64,000 nucleotides of DNA from Uloborus plumipes (taxonomy: Eukaryota > Arthropoda > Arachnida > Araneae > Uloboridae): positions 1-64,000 of the forward strand of contig JAXGGA010002043.1 in the NCBI GenBank assembly GCA_038373865.1. Reading direction: 5' to 3'. The position numbers and the translations under genes are program-made. Positions 21,798 to 34,235 of this stretch are shown here, piece after piece. Below the pieces are notes generated by a model. That model was not told where the DNA came from, did no database searches, and saw only the letters and a list, made by a program, of their open reading frames with translations. Numbering within the stretch: position 1 is the first letter of the stretch; every line of letters starts with the position of its first letter.

Positions 21798-24700
21798 ATT
21801 TCTTAGTTTTAGAAAATGATAATATAGTATTTATTTGTTAATCTATTGGATTATGGAGCAATGTGAAATAGTAAAGATTACTTCCATTATTCAAAATTAA
21901 CAGATTGAAAAAAAATTCTGAAAATTACACAACGTAAAGAAAAAATAACGTATTTTGGTACAAAACATGAATCGAAACATTACTTTTCATTTGTGGCAAT
22001 AAATTTATGCCTTAAAATAAATAAATAAAAAAAGTGGAAAAGTTTCACTTAGCATTTGCACGAATCAAAGTGAAACATAAAATACTTTTCTAATGAAATA
22101 TATTTTCGTTTTTGTTATTTAAAATATGTAACTTTTATTATATGAAATCAACCATTTTGTAAATTGAATTCTACCAGTAACAGTATGTGCAAAATAAACG
22201 AAAAAATGAAAGGAAATATATCTATATTATTACATAAACATTTAATGAGTCTATTTAATTAATGGATAGTCAAAAGAAGACATTTTTAAATGAATAAAAA
22301 TTTTTTTCCCAAACATTATTTTTGAAAAAAAAAAAAAAAACTATTAAAATGCAGCTTTAGTTAGCTGGAATCACTTATTTTTTAAGTTGATCCAAGACTT
22401 AGTCAAAATAAACCCCTAAAAAAATCTTATTTACCTCATACACATTACAAGAGTCGACATAATTAATGTAGAGTCAAAACAAAGACAAACGTACTGACAT
22501 TCTTTAATAAATGACCCTGTGAAGTAAAACCTTACTCTGTAATCAAATGACATTTCATCAAATGGGAGCTAACAATTAGTCTCTGAGCTTTGACAAGAAA
22601 CGACGCAGTCTATTATTCAAATTATCAATCGTATTAATCTCAGGTAATGACATAGTGTCCAATGCGCATAGTTCCTCGAAACTTTCGACAATTGCGTTAC
22701 CTGCTCTGCGCCAATATCATAAACTAATTATTCAATTCTGGCATTTATGGAGATGAGCCTGTCTCAGCTCTGAGCGTTTCTAACAGCAATGGAACACATG
22801 AGGAATTCAGATATTCAGCAATCGAATCTTTGACCCATGGCAAATACAGATTGGAATGATGGTATAGCTTTCGAAAGGGGGTTTGAGCAGACTATAAGTT
22901 TATTACTCAGTGGTTAAGATGTAGAAAATCTCTAAAAATATATATTGCTTTGAGAGATAAACGAATATATAGTAGGGGAATGTGTGACAAGGGGAAATAG
23001 TTAAGATTATTTACCACTTTCAAAATAAAAAAAAAAGAGAAAGAAAATGGAAATTGTTCTGAAAATTGTTAACAAAAATAAGGAGTAATGTGTTTTGTAG
23101 TACAACTTACGTTGGAATGTTATTTTTAATTCTTAGTATTTAGTCTGCTCCTTCAAATAGTTTTTACCTCTAAGTGAAAATTAAAATATTTTTGTAATGA
23201 TACATTTTCTATTTGATGATTAAAAATAGTTTTCATGAAATGAGCAGATGAGTGGGAAAATAAATTAATAATGAGAAAATGAGCGAGTAAATAAATAAAT
23301 GAATTAACTAAAAATAGAGAAAAAATAAATAAGTGAATGAAAGATATAATGAATAAGAATATTAGTAAACAGATAATACAGATAATACAGATTAGAATCA
23401 GTATATTGATAATGTATATCACCAACACTCTTATTTCACGTTAACTCTTAAAAAACCAGTGAACTAAGATCATGATCCATAGTTGTAAAAATGTTCCCCA
23501 ATCCAGTTCCAATTTGGTCTGTTTGAAGAGTTTAAAGTAAGCTACTCATCCTAGCATTGTTTTTTATTTATGGTATACTTGAATTCGTGGGTTTTGTCCT
23601 TAAACACTTAAAGATTTAAATTAGTTTTGAATTTTGCAATGCAACTAGAGGTTATGTAAAATAAGCCTCATTAACGATTTCCTTCTTCTTCTTTTTTTTC
23701 CGTTTACTTTTTCATTTGTTTGTTCAAATGTCAAACAATTTTAAACGCTAATTGGCTTTGTATGCTTAGAAAGCAAACAAAATGTATTGTCACTGAAATG
23801 CGTGTACTCAAATGGAATCTACAATCAAATTATCTTTTTTTCGGCTATTATTATTGTCGGACGAAATTGAAAACATTTTTAAATCCACGTTAGAAGAAGA
23901 AGAAAAAAATAAACTTATAAGTAAGCATCAAAAGAGTTAAACTCTTTGTTCATTCAAGAAAAAAGAGAATAGTAATCTCAATCCGATTTGAAAGTCAAAG
24001 CAAGGTTCGTCTTAAAAGGATCTCTCATTTCTATCTTAAAAGCTCCAAATAAATAAGACAGGAAAAAAAAGTTTTCCGTTCTTTCACATTCTGATGGAAT
24101 CATCCTGCCTATCAGGCATTTCTATCAGCTCGTTTCCATGGAAACGCTATATTTCTAAAAATAATAGAAAGTGTCGCCATCTAGGACAGATGAGAAGAAA
24201 TTTTTGGATGGGGTTTTTTAAAAGTACATTCGAGTACAGAAGTGGTGCAAAATAATTTTAGCATGCAGTTTTGTTGAAATTATTTCACCTGAAAAAGCAG
24301 CCAATAAAAGCGTTACATTTTATACAGTATTTTTTCTTTAACTTAATTAAATTGAGACATCTAAAAAGTTTTCCGAGGCAATTTGACATACATCTGGGAA
24401 GGACTCAACAGTCTCTGTTTCCGAAAACTCTGATTTAGTTTGAAAAATAATTTTAAGCCATAAAAATAGTGCAGACAAATTTTGTTTGAGATAAATGTTC
24501 TAGACATAAAAAAAATTAAACCTAATTAAAACTTTTATTTTCCTTTTTTAAAAATCTTGTTAAATTGACTGTCAATAAGATTTTTCTTTTTAAATATTGT
24601 TTCCATTTTTTGTTTAAATTTTGTAGGCAACCAACTTCAAAACATCGACGTCAAAGTAGAATCATTTTATTATTCTAAACCAGCTTGTTTGTCAAGATAG

Positions 24701-27700
24701 ATATTTATTATTTTTTATACGGCTTTTTACTCAAGAATATTGAAAAACTTATTTTTAGACATTTTTTTTTTATATTACAGGGTCTTTTCTTTTTAATGAA
24801 AAGAAATTATCAGCCTCTGGGACGAATGTGGAAATGCATTTTAAGTTCAAACTGTGTTCTTTTCCTCAACTTGCACTACGTACCGTTGAGTAATTTTACT
24901 TTATTTCGTGCAATATATAATTGAAAAATAAAATACATCAATTTATAAATAAACACTCTAAAATGTAATAATTTTTGCATTTATAATATTTGAGTTTTCA
25001 GCCACGTGAATTTTAAAAGAAATGGTACGTTTAGTCACATACATAACTAGTACTAATCTGTAGGTACCATATTAAATTCAACTAAATATGATTCCATGTA
25101 AAACAGACGAGAGCGCGCATAGAAATGGTTTAATGAGATAAAACAATATTAAATTCTAATGCAACTTTTTTTAATTTATCATTTGGCCAGCAATTTACTA
25201 TTATTTACTTATTTTGAAGTCATCCATTCAAACGGAAAGGAAATATTCGGTACAACGATTATTATAATCGTTTTTCGTTGATAAAGTAGAACACACATAG
25301 CCTTTTAAAATAAATCGTGCCAATAAAATTGTAGCTATAGGTAGCCAAAAAGTTCTTTAGTGTTATGTTGCAATGCTCTGTTATGCTAAGGTATTAATGA
25401 AGTGTTTACCATTGCTGCTGGAAAACACTCCCCTGGCAAAAAGAAAAATTAATATGGTTTATCAAACGAAGAGTGAATGATTTTGACATTCTAAATGAAA
25501 TCAACAACTCATGGTCCTCTTCACTTCACTTCACACCTCGATGGGCCACAGTACCTGTCGTTATTATCACTTAACCTGTAACGGCACACTTGAGGTTTTA
25601 TTTTTTAAACAATCACAGCAATTACAACATGGAGTTAGACAAAAACATAAGACACTTACAATTAACACGCTCTTGAACTGTCATTGCCGGTAATCTAAAG
25701 TCAAAGCAACAAATTATTAGAAGAGGAAACTTCGGTAACGAGAACTAAAATACTGATACTAATTAAGTAAAAGAAGGTTATTTAAACTACTTATTCAACT
25801 GCTATACATTAAATAAAATGCGTTTCAGATATATATATATAACGAAAAATATTCGTACTAAAAGCAAAAAAAAAACATCAACAACAACAACGTTCAAGAG
25901 GTTGATAATGTGAACAAAAATGATATTAAAAAAAATAATGCACGCCAATCGGATGAATGTTTTTGCACACGTGTTTTAATATGTGTACACTAACAACACT
26001 GCATTTTTAACACATGCCAAAGCATGAGCGCTTATAAAAATTAGCGCATATGTTGAGGCACTAAATTATTTCTTGTCCCAAAACACGTTAAAAAAGTATT
26101 TGCAAAATTTACCTATTTTAACATTATTTTGTACATTTTTGCATTCTTTAATAGCAAATCTTAGCAAAGAGTTTCAAATTCTAAAATTTCTCATATGCAT
26201 TGAAATTTCATCTAAACTTTTGGTTCGCATTTTTTTTTTTTTAATCTTGATACCCTCCTATGCTCAGAAAAAGAAAAAACATGCTGACAAAAAAATGACA
26301 AATCCATTTTTTAACAGAAATCAAATTGACAGATTTATTTATTTTTCTAAGATCAAAAAGGATTTTCTGACATTTGGAAATCATGCTTTTCCAGCAATTT
26401 TAGCTTTTCTTCTTCCTATGTTTCATGACAGTTACAAATGATGTTTAAATTGACTGTGACAACTCTCCTTTGAAGACCACACTGTTAAAAATGTTTTATT
26501 TAAATTGAAAAGCAACCAATCTTTCAGTAGACAGAAAAATGGGTTAAAATGCCGAAAGAAGGTAAAGGTTTAATGTGTTACAGTGACAAAAATAATTCAT
26601 CTTCATTTCTGATAAAAGTTCCACCAGTTGTAATTTCTATTAATGAAAACTTTAAATAGTTTGAATAATACATGTTACACAAGTAAATAACGTTTGAACT
26701 ATTCTTTCTGAAAAAATGTAAAGATAAGTTTGAACTGAGCAAAGCGTGCCTAATTTTTTATATACACGATAATTCTTATAACATCTCTCCGCCCCCAAAC
26801 TTAAAACTACGTGTAGCTATCTCTAATATTTTTATGTGCTTATTTGACTCAAACCAGGGTAGTATATTACTTGGTACGAACCAACCAATGAGCTGGTTTC
26901 GTCAATATGCCATTATGTAGACTTGAAAAAGTTTTAACTGTCTTTAAACTCAATATTTTTTTTATTTGTATTTTTAAAAAAAATAAAAAATTGATTGGAA
27001 GTACTTTAACAAAAATGAAACGAAAATTTGGAGTACTTTTTACTGTTTCTAAAATAGGTTAGATTCATTTTTCAGTGTTTTCCCACCAAAAGCTGAAATA
27101 AACAGGAAATTCGAAGTAATACTAGTATAACACCTTTGGAATAAAAACCATCCTGATATGCAACCCATAAAATGATGCTACTTTGATGAGTAAAAGGATA
27201 TTGTGTGATAGGGTGGCTATATTTTGATTCAATATATGCGATAAATGGCTAAAATGTAGTAAAGTATATGTTGCTCTTTGCATCAAGAAAATATCCTTTT
27301 TTCGTGCAATATACCATTAAATTTGAAATTGTAAAAACAATTTAGTTATAAAATCAAAAATTGTTTAAAAACACAAAGTACATGTTTTTGTTTCAGACAT
27401 CTCACTATTATATTGAAAATGCAATACACTTAACAATACTACATTTAAGACAGACAATGAACTAAGAGCATGGGAATACAATGTAAATCGATGAATATAA
27501 AAGTCATTCTTTGAAAATGTTTACTTCTCTTTTAAATAGTTTCCCCGAACTAGAGAAGGGTTAATGCCGCTGCGCAAAGTTACCTTTATAGTAATAACTT
27601 TTTAAATGCTTTCCAATTAAAATAGATGATGAATACTTCTCTTTTTCAGTGACCCCCCCCCCCCCAACCCCTAAAAAAGGAAAAAAAAATGAAAACAAAC

Positions 27701-27918
27701 ACTGTAAAGGCTAAACTTTATATTATCAGAGCCTTACTTTTACACTAAGTGCAAAAATAAAGACAAAATGAATGTGTGTGTAAATGATCGTGATATTGAT
27801 CTTTGAAATTGATTTTAATTGCTTGTTTTTATTTTCAGGTAAGAAAGATTTTTCATCTCTTGCAATGATTACAATCGCCTTGGCCAGGTAACTATGCTTA
27901 AGTAAAAATTCGTACAGT
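21798..27918. other. 6.1 kb without recognised features
   Basis: AT-rich sequence with homopolymer runs and a short (TA)n at 25831-25840. The stretch 22540-22900 is visibly richer in G/C and might be conserved, but it has no open frame with a recognisable domain. Random frames such as the 122-codon one at 26073-26441 are Phe/Leu/Lys-rich and unconvincing. It could be intron or intergenic DNA. Confidence 0.5.
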
Positions 27919-30530
27919 AACTGCAACAGCAATTTTGTATAGAAAACATTAAAAAGCACTTAAGATTTAACAAAACTGAATTAGCAAATTAAAGGTTTTA
28001 GTAAAATTTCAAGTGTTATCCAATACTAGCCCTATTGAGTCTAGTTTGCTAAAAAGTTAAGCATTTTGTTTTACGGAAAACTGATGGATCATCATTGAAA
28101 AATAACAAAATGTTTTTGCTATGTAAGTTCAGGAACTTACTATTTTGTGTAAAGAAATACTCACAGCATATGATTTGAATAAAAAGCTTCTTTCTGAGTG
28201 TCCCAGGGGAAATAGAAATATAATTTATTTAGAAAGAGGTTTTATTTGTAGACTTTCAGTTTGCACATCTTAAAAGTTAAATTTTGTTCAAAATTCTCAT
28301 GACCGGAATTAACGGAGAATTTCTTTACTGCTCGAACGGAGTGGTTACTATTATTTTTTTTGTTAAGATTTTACATTTTAAAATGAATTTTTGAACTTTT
28401 ACATTACTCATGTCAATCATTTTAACTATTAATTAGCTCATTATGTGTATCAATCTAAAAAAAATCTAATTTTTAAACTTAAGGAAATATAAGACTTATT
28501 TAAAAAAAAACAAGAATGTTTCTGCATTAAAATGTCAAATGAATTCCTTCGTTCAAATCGCATATTTCGTAGCAGCAATTAATTATTAAAGCCATTCGAC
28601 CGAAAAGCACAAAGTGGTATTGAAGTTTAAATGCGCTGTCCCATTTCACTCTCATAAGTTCTTAACATGATAAGAGCACAAAACTTTCCTTTTAAGGCTT
28701 ACTGGAAATGAAAATTCTGTCATGATAACTAAATGTTAACGGCCCTAAAAGGTTATCGATTTTCCGAAACATTTCCTTTCCTTTGAGAAGCTGGAATTTA
28801 ATGTTAACTAATATCGCCCTGACACAATTGCGTTGTTGTTCTTTTTAATTTGTGTATCGTTTTAACTCCTTTAAAGTGCTGCATTATTTTCCATTTCTTT
28901 GAACAGCAGCATTCAAATGTTTACGTTAAGTGACACATAATTCTGGCATGACGCATACCAAATTAGATTGACAAACAGTCCAGTCTGCTGCAAGCTTGAG
29001 ATAGCACATTTGTGCATTTTGAAAGCATCAGGAAGTTTAAAACAGACATTAAGGATGTCTAATTTTATATCGTTAGAAATATATGAAGATGTTGTTTGCC
29101 AGTTTAATTTGCATAGTTTAATGTCCTTTAATGCTTTTTCGACAACTATATAAAAGTTCCCTTTTTGTTGACATTACGTTATACACATTTATCAATATTC
29201 TGTTTTATTTTGTATTTGTCGTTTGACAAGAAACGTATTTTCCCCAATATAAATTGCCTTGTTTTAAATAAAAATTTTATTTTGATATTGCGGAAAATAA
29301 AATTGTTAAACTGTTACAAATGGTTCATTTTTTTCTTTTTTTAAAACGAAGTTAAATTTAATGTAGTTTCTTCTTAGTTTTATGTCACTATTGTTTTGGT
29401 CTCAGCTGTTCCATAATTATTCTTTTAAGTCTCAACCATTAAAGTAACTCTAAATGATTTCAAAGCGTATTAGTTTTTTTTTTCAAACTTCCTTTCTTTA
29501 ATAATCAATACATTTTCCTTTATTAAATTACCTTTTGATTATTTTTCGACTAATGTATTCGCACTTCCATTAAACCCTCTAATTAATCTTATCGTATAAT
29601 CGTGTGTCCTTTACCTAAGCAGCAAGGGAAATTAATAACATCTTTTAAATCAAATTACTGTCCTAATAATTTTCTCCTTGCTTCATTATAACAGGAAAAT
29701 TCCTTCAGATTAATCAAATGACTAAACAAAGGAGTTTTAGCTAACTATTCCCACCTAGCCCTATCAGCCATAATTAAAGATTGGGAAAGAAAGCTTACAT
29801 CTTTAATATTTGAATTAGTCATTAAACGGTTGGATAGTTCCTTTTTTATCGTTAAGCCTTATTTTTTTATCTTTATTTCCGAATTCGCTTCTTTTCATTT
29901 TCGCTCTCTCTATCTACATCTGTCTTTTATTTTTTGCTCTTAGTCTGAGTTATGTTGCTGGAAATGGTTCCTTCCAAAAATTTAAGAAATCACAATTCCG
30001 AAATTTTTATTGCGTTTGTAAACAAGAACTAAATGACCCTACTTTCCTAATCATCAGCAGCATTTTCTGGACCTATCACATCTTTCGACATTCATCTGCG
30101 ACAGCTCATTTGTTAAAATATGCATCGTGGTGCAACCAATTAATCTTGGAGAAGGCGAAAAATTTACTGCAATTCAAAAATGTTCCTGAAATGTTAATTT
30201 AAAGTGTACAGACATCCGTCGATGGCCGTTAGTTCGTCCTTTTAATAGTACCGAAATCTAATCGTTGGGAACAAATGAGCGCCCTTAGAAAGTCATACTC
30301 GTTCTAGCGTTGGGTGCATAAACAACGTCAGTCACTGGACTCACGTCGTTTCTGCGCTCAACGTACAGAAGGGAGGCCCCGTTACTTTTTTAGCTGTCAA
30401 CACGCATCTTGCCTTTCCGCGAAAAACAAATTTTCGAACTTTTTTGACTGAAGTGGTTTTTGCTCTCACCGATTCAATTATGAGAAACATCTAGATCGCC
30501 GATATCCATGTCTCCATTACCTTTCACATG
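27919..30530. repeat. Segmental duplication, copy 1
   Basis: Sequence from TAACTGCAACAGCAATTTTG is repeated in the same orientation at 32897 onward. Homology is high through about 30222, is lost for ~250 bp, and returns at 30473-30530 (CAATTATGAGAAACATCTAG against CAATTATGAAAAACATTTAG). No gene is evident in it. This copy lacks the 3.2 kb transposon present in copy 2. Confidence 0.85.
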
Positions 30531-30739
30531 GCTACCTGCGATCCTTAAACGGCTAGCCAGACGTGACACAAGGTTTTTCATTGATTATTGCTTTCATTTT
30601 TATATTGCATGATTATTTGAATATATTTCACCCTAAAAAAATAATAAATAAATAAAAAAAAAATTCTTAAACATATAAGGAATTAAAATACAGAAGCGCC
30701 GAACGTAAAAGTTCAATTAAAATGCAGTTAGATGCAGGC
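30531..30739. other. Short spacer before the G/C satellite
   Basis: AT-rich sequence with an AAATAAATA run; nothing else was recognised. Confidence 0.4.
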
Positions 30740-32700
30740 CCGTCCTTCCGAATTGGGGGACGGGGGGGTCTATTAAAATACAGTTTTGTATTTTAATTGA
30801 CCCCCACCCCTCCCACGAATTGGGGGGCGGAATTCCGAATTGCGGGAGGGGGGTCAGAGGGGGGGAGTCAATTAAAATTCAGTCCCCCTGGGGGGACTGT
30901 ATTCGTGGTTCGTTCTGTAAAATACAGTCCCTCCAGGCGGGACTGTATTTTAATTGACACCCTCCCCCAATTCGAAATTCCCCCCCGTTCGGGGGAGGCG
31001 GGGGTCAATTAAAATACTGGGGGGGGGGCTGTATTCGTGGTTCGTTCTGTAAAATACAGTCCCCCCAGGGGGGACTGTATTTTAATTGACCCCCTCTCTC
31101 AATTCGGAATTTCCCCCGAACGGGGGGGAGTCAATTCAAATACTGGTGGGGGGGGGGTTATATTCGTGGTTCGTTCTGTAAAATACAGTTCGTGGTATCG
31201 TTCTGTAAAATACAATTTCCCCCAGGGGGGACTGTATTTTATGTGAACCCCCCTCTGACTCCCCTCCCCCAATTCGGAATTCCCCCCCTTCGGGGTAGGG
31301 GGTCAATTAAAATACAAAACTATTTAATTGACCCCCCTCTGACCCCCTCCCCCAATTCTGAATTCTCCCTCATTCGGGTGAGGGGGTCAAATAAACTACA
31401 GTTTTGTATTTTATTTGACCCCCCCCCCTCCCGCGAATCGGGGGGGGAATTCCAAATTGGGGGAAGGGGTCAATTAAAATACAGTCCACTCCTGGCGGGG
31501 GGACTGTATTCGTGGTTCGTTCTGTAAAATACAGTCCCCCCCAGGGAGGACTGTATTTTAATTGACCCCTCTTCTGCCCCCCTCCCCCAATTCGGAATTC
31601 CCCTCCATTCGGGGGAGGGGGGTCAAATAAAATACAGTTTCGCATTTTACGTGACCCCCCCTCCCCCGAATTGGGGGAGGGGGTCAATTAAAATACAGTC
31701 CCCCTGGGGGGATTGTATTCGTGGTTCGTTCTGTAAAATTGTCCGCCCCAGGGGGGACTGTTTTAATTGAAACCATCCCCAATTCGAAATTCCCCCCCCC
31801 CCTTCGGGAGGGTTCAATTAAAATACTGGGGGAGGCTGTATTCGTGGTTCATTCTGTAAAATACAGTCCCTCCAGGGGGACTGTATTTTAATTGACCCCC
31901 TCTGACCCCTCCCCCAATTCAGAATTCCCCCCATTCGGGGGAGGGGGCAATTAAAATACAGTTTTGTTTTTTAATTGACCCCCCTCCCCCGCATTGGGGG
32001 GGGGGGGAATTCCGAATTGGGAGAGGGGGTCAATTAAAATTCGTGGTTCGTTCTGTAAAATCCAGTTCGTGGTATCGTTCTGTAAAATACAGTTTCCCCC
32101 GGGGGAACTGCATTTTAATTGACCCCCCTCTGACACCCCTCCCCAATTCGGAATCCCCCCATTCGGGGGAGGGGGGTCAATTAAAATACAAACCTATTTT
32201 AATTGACCTCCCCTCTGACCCCCTCCCCCAATTCGGAATCCCCCCCCATTCGGGAGAGGGGGGCAATTAAAATACAAAACCATTTTATTTGACCCCCTCT
32301 GGCCCCCCTCCCCCAATTCGGAATCCCCCCATTCGGGGGAGGGGGTCAAATAAAATACAGTTTTGTATTTTAATTGCCCCCCCCTCCCGCGAATTGGGGG
32401 GGAATTCCGAACTGGGGGAGGGGGTCAGTTAAAATACAATCCCCCTAGGGAGGGACTATTTTAATTGACCCCCCTCTGACCCCTCCCCAATTCGGAATTC
32501 CCCCCAATTCGGGGGAGGGGGGGTCAATTAAAATACGAAACTATTTTTATTGACCCCCTCTGACCCCCCTCCCCCAATTCGGAATTCCCCCCATTCGGGG
32601 GAGGGGGTTCAATTAAAATACAGTTTTGTTTTTTAATTGAACCCCCCTCCCCCGAATTGGGGGGGGGGGAATTCCGAATTGGGAAAGAGGGTCAATTGGA
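30740..32700. repeat. Palindromic G/C-homopolymer satellite
   Basis: About 2 kb is built from a few short blocks. These are TTCGTGGTTCGTTCTGTAAA (about eight times), CAGTCCCCC..GGGGGACTG hairpins, GACCCCC-type and GGGGGTC-type arms linked by AATTAAAATACA, and GGAATTCC cores. Nearly every block is itself an inverted repeat, so either strand can form stacked hairpins. G and C occur in runs of 4-10, in strong contrast with the surrounding AT-rich DNA. Reading frames across it are artefacts of the repeats (Pro/Gly-rich). Confidence 0.9.
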
Positions 32701-32896
32701 AGATACCTCTGGGGGATGCTGGGCCAAGGGTTTGCTCGGCCCTTGGGTCTGGTTCAAAAATGAACAGAGCTCTCTTCAAGACCCCATCCCATTTAAAGTA
32801 CGAGTTGTGGTATGTTCGGGGGGAACCTTGGAGTGTGAAGTAAAGTGAAAGTCAAAACCAACTGGAACCAAATGCGTACTGGAGAACATGGACTCT
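32701..32896 (+). repeat. SINE-2 family fragment, 5'-truncated
   Basis: The block GCTGGGCCAAGGGTTTGCTC and the following ACGAGTTGTGGTATGTTCGG...GTGTGAAGTAA match the SINE at 47480-48445. This copy has an uninterrupted CCCATTTAAAGTACGAG, which corresponds to the unoccupied TTAA site of the element found in the other copy. The tRNA-like head is missing. Confidence 0.7.
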
Positions 32897-34235
32897 GCAT
32901 AACTGCAGCAGCAATTTTGTATAGAAAACATTTAAAAGCACTTAAGATTTAACAAAACAAGCCTAAGATTTAGCAAATTAAAGTTTTTAATAAAATTTCA
33001 AGTGTTATCCAATACTACTCCTATTGAGTATAGTTTGCTAAAAAGTTAAGTATTTTGTTATATGGAGAACTGATGGATCAGCATTGAAAAAAAAAAAAAT
33101 GTTTTTGCTATGTAAGTTCAGGAACTTACTATTTTGTGTGAAGAAATACTCACAGTATATGATTTGAATAAAAAGCTGCGTTCTGAGTGTCCCAGGGGAA
33201 AAAGAAATATTATTTACTTAGAAAGAGGTTTGATTTTTACACTTTCAGTTTGCACATCTTAAAAGTTAAATTTCGTTCAAAATTCTCATGACCGGAATTA
33301 ACGGAGAATTTCTTTACTGCGCGAACGGAGTGGTTATTATTATTTTTTTGTTAAGATTTTACATTTTAAAATGAATTTTTGAACTTTTACATTACTCATG
33401 TCAATCATTTTAACTATTAATTAGCTCATTATGTATATCAATCTAAAAAAAATCTAATTTTTAAACTTAAGGAAATATAAGACTTATAAAAAAAAAAACA
33501 AGAATGTTTCTGCATTAAAATGGCAAATGAATTCGTTAGTTAAAATCGCATATTTCTTAGCAGTAATTAATTATCAAAGCCATTCGACCGAAAAGCAAAA
33601 TGTAGCATTGAAGTTTAAATGCGCTGTCCCATTTTACTCTCATAAGTTCTTTACATGCTAAGTGCACAAACTTTCCTTTTAAGGCTTACTGGAAATGAAA
33701 ATTCTGTCATGATAACTAAACGTTAAGGGCCCTAAAAGGTTATCGATTTTCTTAAACATTTCCTTTCCTTTGAGAAGTTGGAATTTAATGTTAACTAATA
33801 TCGCCTTGACACAATTGCGTTGTTGTTCTTTTTAATTTATGTATTATTCAAACTTGTTTAAAGTGCTGAATTATTTTCTATTTATTTGAAGAGCAGCATT
33901 TAAATATTTCCGTTAAGTGACACATAATTATGGCATGACGCATACCAAATTATATTGAAAAACAGTCCAGTCTGCTGCAAGCTTGAGATAGCACATTTCT
34001 GCATTTTAAAAACATCAGGAAGTTTAATTCAGCCATTAAGGATGTATAATTTTATATCGTTAGAAATATATGAAGATGTTGATGCCAGTTTAATTCGCAT
34101 AGTTTAATGTCCTTTAATGCTTTTTCGACAACAATTTAAAAGTGTCATTTTTTGTCGACATTACGTTATACACATTCATCAATATTATGTTTTATTTTGT
34201 ACATGTCGTTTGACATGAAACGTATTTTCCCCAAT

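Noticed and set aside
22540..22900. Patch of higher G/C that could be an exon or enhancer
   Set aside because: No open frame with a recognisable protein, no splice-site pair and no repeat match. Kept only as a comment in the gap description.
26073..26441. 122-codon plus-strand frame
   Set aside because: Low-complexity Phe/Leu/Ile/Lys composition typical of random AT-rich sequence, with no domain and no splice signals.
30797..32848. Several Pro/Gly-rich frames of 60-110 codons
   Set aside because: They are products of the palindromic G/C satellite on both strands. Their overlap on opposite strands and lack of any domain make coding implausible.
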